From CAVPTL01 sp963729195 (lineage in GTDB: Bacteria; Actinomycetota; Thermoleophilia; Gaiellales; JAICJC01): a stretch of DNA of 64,000 nt. Below are positions 63,566 to 64,000 of the stretch, piece after piece. Each line of letters begins with the position of its first letter. Positions within the stretch are counted from its first letter, which is position 1. Location: positions 1 through 64,000 of the forward strand of contig CAVSNF010000027.1 of assembly GCA_963729195.1 (NCBI GenBank). Direction: 5' to 3'. The position numbers and the translations under genes are program-made. The notes under the pieces were generated by a model, which saw nothing but the letters and a program-made list of their open reading frames with translations, ran no database searches and had not been told where the DNA came from.

Positions 63566-64000
63566 GCGAGCCTCGCATCGTCGACTCGCACATGCGCGCC
63601 TACTACGACCGGCGGGCGCGGGAGTATGACGACTGGTGGTTGGGGGACGGCCGCTTCGCGGAAGTCGACCGTCCCGGCTGGCGGGATGAGGTGCAGGCGG
63701 TGATCGCCGTGGTCGCCGGTCTGCGCGCCTGCCCGAGTGCTCGACGTGGCCTGCGGCACGGGATTTCTCACCCAGCACCTGCGCGGCCAGGTGGTGGGCC
63801 TCGATCAGAGCGCGGCGATGGTCGAAGTCGCGCGGCGCGAGGCTGCCGCACGCCACGCGTGGTTCAGGGTGACGCGGTGCCGCTGCCGTTCGCCGACGGT
63901 GAGTTCGACCGCGTGTTCACCGGCCACTTCTACGGCCACCTGCTGCCTGATGAGCGCACCGCCTTCGTGGCCGAGGCGCGGCGGGTGGCCGGCGAGCTGG
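63562..64000 (+). CDS. SAM-dependent methyltransferase, N-terminal part, frameshifted
   Basis: ATG 63562 overlaps the pobA stop. The first frame reads MRAYYDRRAREYDDWWLGDG; after a slip near 63735 the SAM-binding motif I appears as VLDVACGTGFLTQHLRGQVV, followed by GLDQSAAMVEVARREAA and, in a further frame, AVPLPFADGEFDRVFTGHFY. This is a class I methyltransferase of the UbiE-like type, cut by the right edge. Why it sits in the aromatic operon is unknown; O-methylation or demethylation-linked chemistry of aromatic acids is one possibility. Confidence 0.78.
   Translation, partial: MSEPRIVDSHMRAYYDRRAREYDDWWLGDGRFAEVDRPGWRDEVQAVIAVVAGLRACPSARRGLRHGISHPAPARPGGGPRSERGDGRSRAARGCRTPRVVQGDAVPLPFADGEFDRVFTGHFYGHLLPDERTAFVAEARRVAGEL

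Overview
High-GC actinobacterial chromosomal DNA. The mix of sulfate ABC transport, a SARP/BTAD regulator, a SpoIIE phosphatase with STAS proteins, delta-60 repeat proteins and a full protocatechuate operon fits a soil actinobacterium, perhaps class Thermoleophilia (Solirubrobacterales); that placement is inference from gene content, since no rRNA is present. A dominant technical feature is that more than 20 conserved genes are split by single-base frameshifts, often at short G or C runs, and the protein family motifs continue in a neighbouring frame. They are annotated here as single genes with frameshifts, and sequence error is the likeliest cause.

Layout. 1-3.8 kb (minus): hydantoinase B (partial) and A, then an agmatinase-family ureohydrolase. 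3.86-5.95 kb: a small island at tRNA-Ser(CGA). A displaced copy of the tRNA 3' half, a wrecked tyrosine integrase and a PhzS-like monooxygenase lie between the copy and the intact tRNA. 6-8 kb: acyl-CoA dehydrogenase and a convergent D-2-hydroxyacid dehydrogenase. 8-13.5 kb (minus): Rieske oxygenase plus a PotDBCA-type importer, divergent from a TetR regulator, with two matching 18-bp operator-like palindromes between them. 14.3-20.9 kb: small His-rich protein, GH16-like secreted protein, DMT permease, ADP-forming acyl-CoA synthetase, SDR, GNAT and NUDIX genes, then tRNA-Ser(GCT).

21-26 kb: PIG-V-like mannosyltransferase, two secreted/surface proteins, a phosphoribulokinase-like kinase, and a strongly structured inverted-repeat element. 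26.5-31.3 kb: TlpA-like thioredoxin, sbp-cysT-cysW-cysA sulfate importer, divergent XRE regulator. 31.4-39.7 kb: two tandem delta-60 repeat proteins, a BBE-type flavin oxidase, a fused homocysteine methyltransferase/methylene-THF reductase and a large SARP-ATPase regulator. 39.8-43 kb: a partner-switching module (small membrane protein, SpoIIE phosphatase fused to an anti-sigma kinase domain, two STAS proteins, a conserved hypothetical). 43-47.7 kb: phytoene-dehydrogenase-like enzyme, SDR, Tat-exported amine oxidase, class II aldolase.

47.7-64 kb: an IclR regulator divergent from a long, tightly overlapping operon. It encodes a Liv-type ABC importer, alcohol and aldehyde dehydrogenases, then pcaI-J-H-G-B-D-C-F and pobA. 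Together these would take up an aromatic alcohol or aldehyde, oxidise it to 4-hydroxybenzoate, hydroxylate it to protocatechuate and carry it through the beta-ketoadipate pathway to succinyl-CoA and acetyl-CoA. A methyltransferase runs off the right edge.

A family of GGTGCC-centred palindromes (four copies at three loci) sits only at convergent gene ends, overlapping stop codons. It and the 210-bp inverted-repeat element at 26.1 kb are the least explained non-coding structures here.
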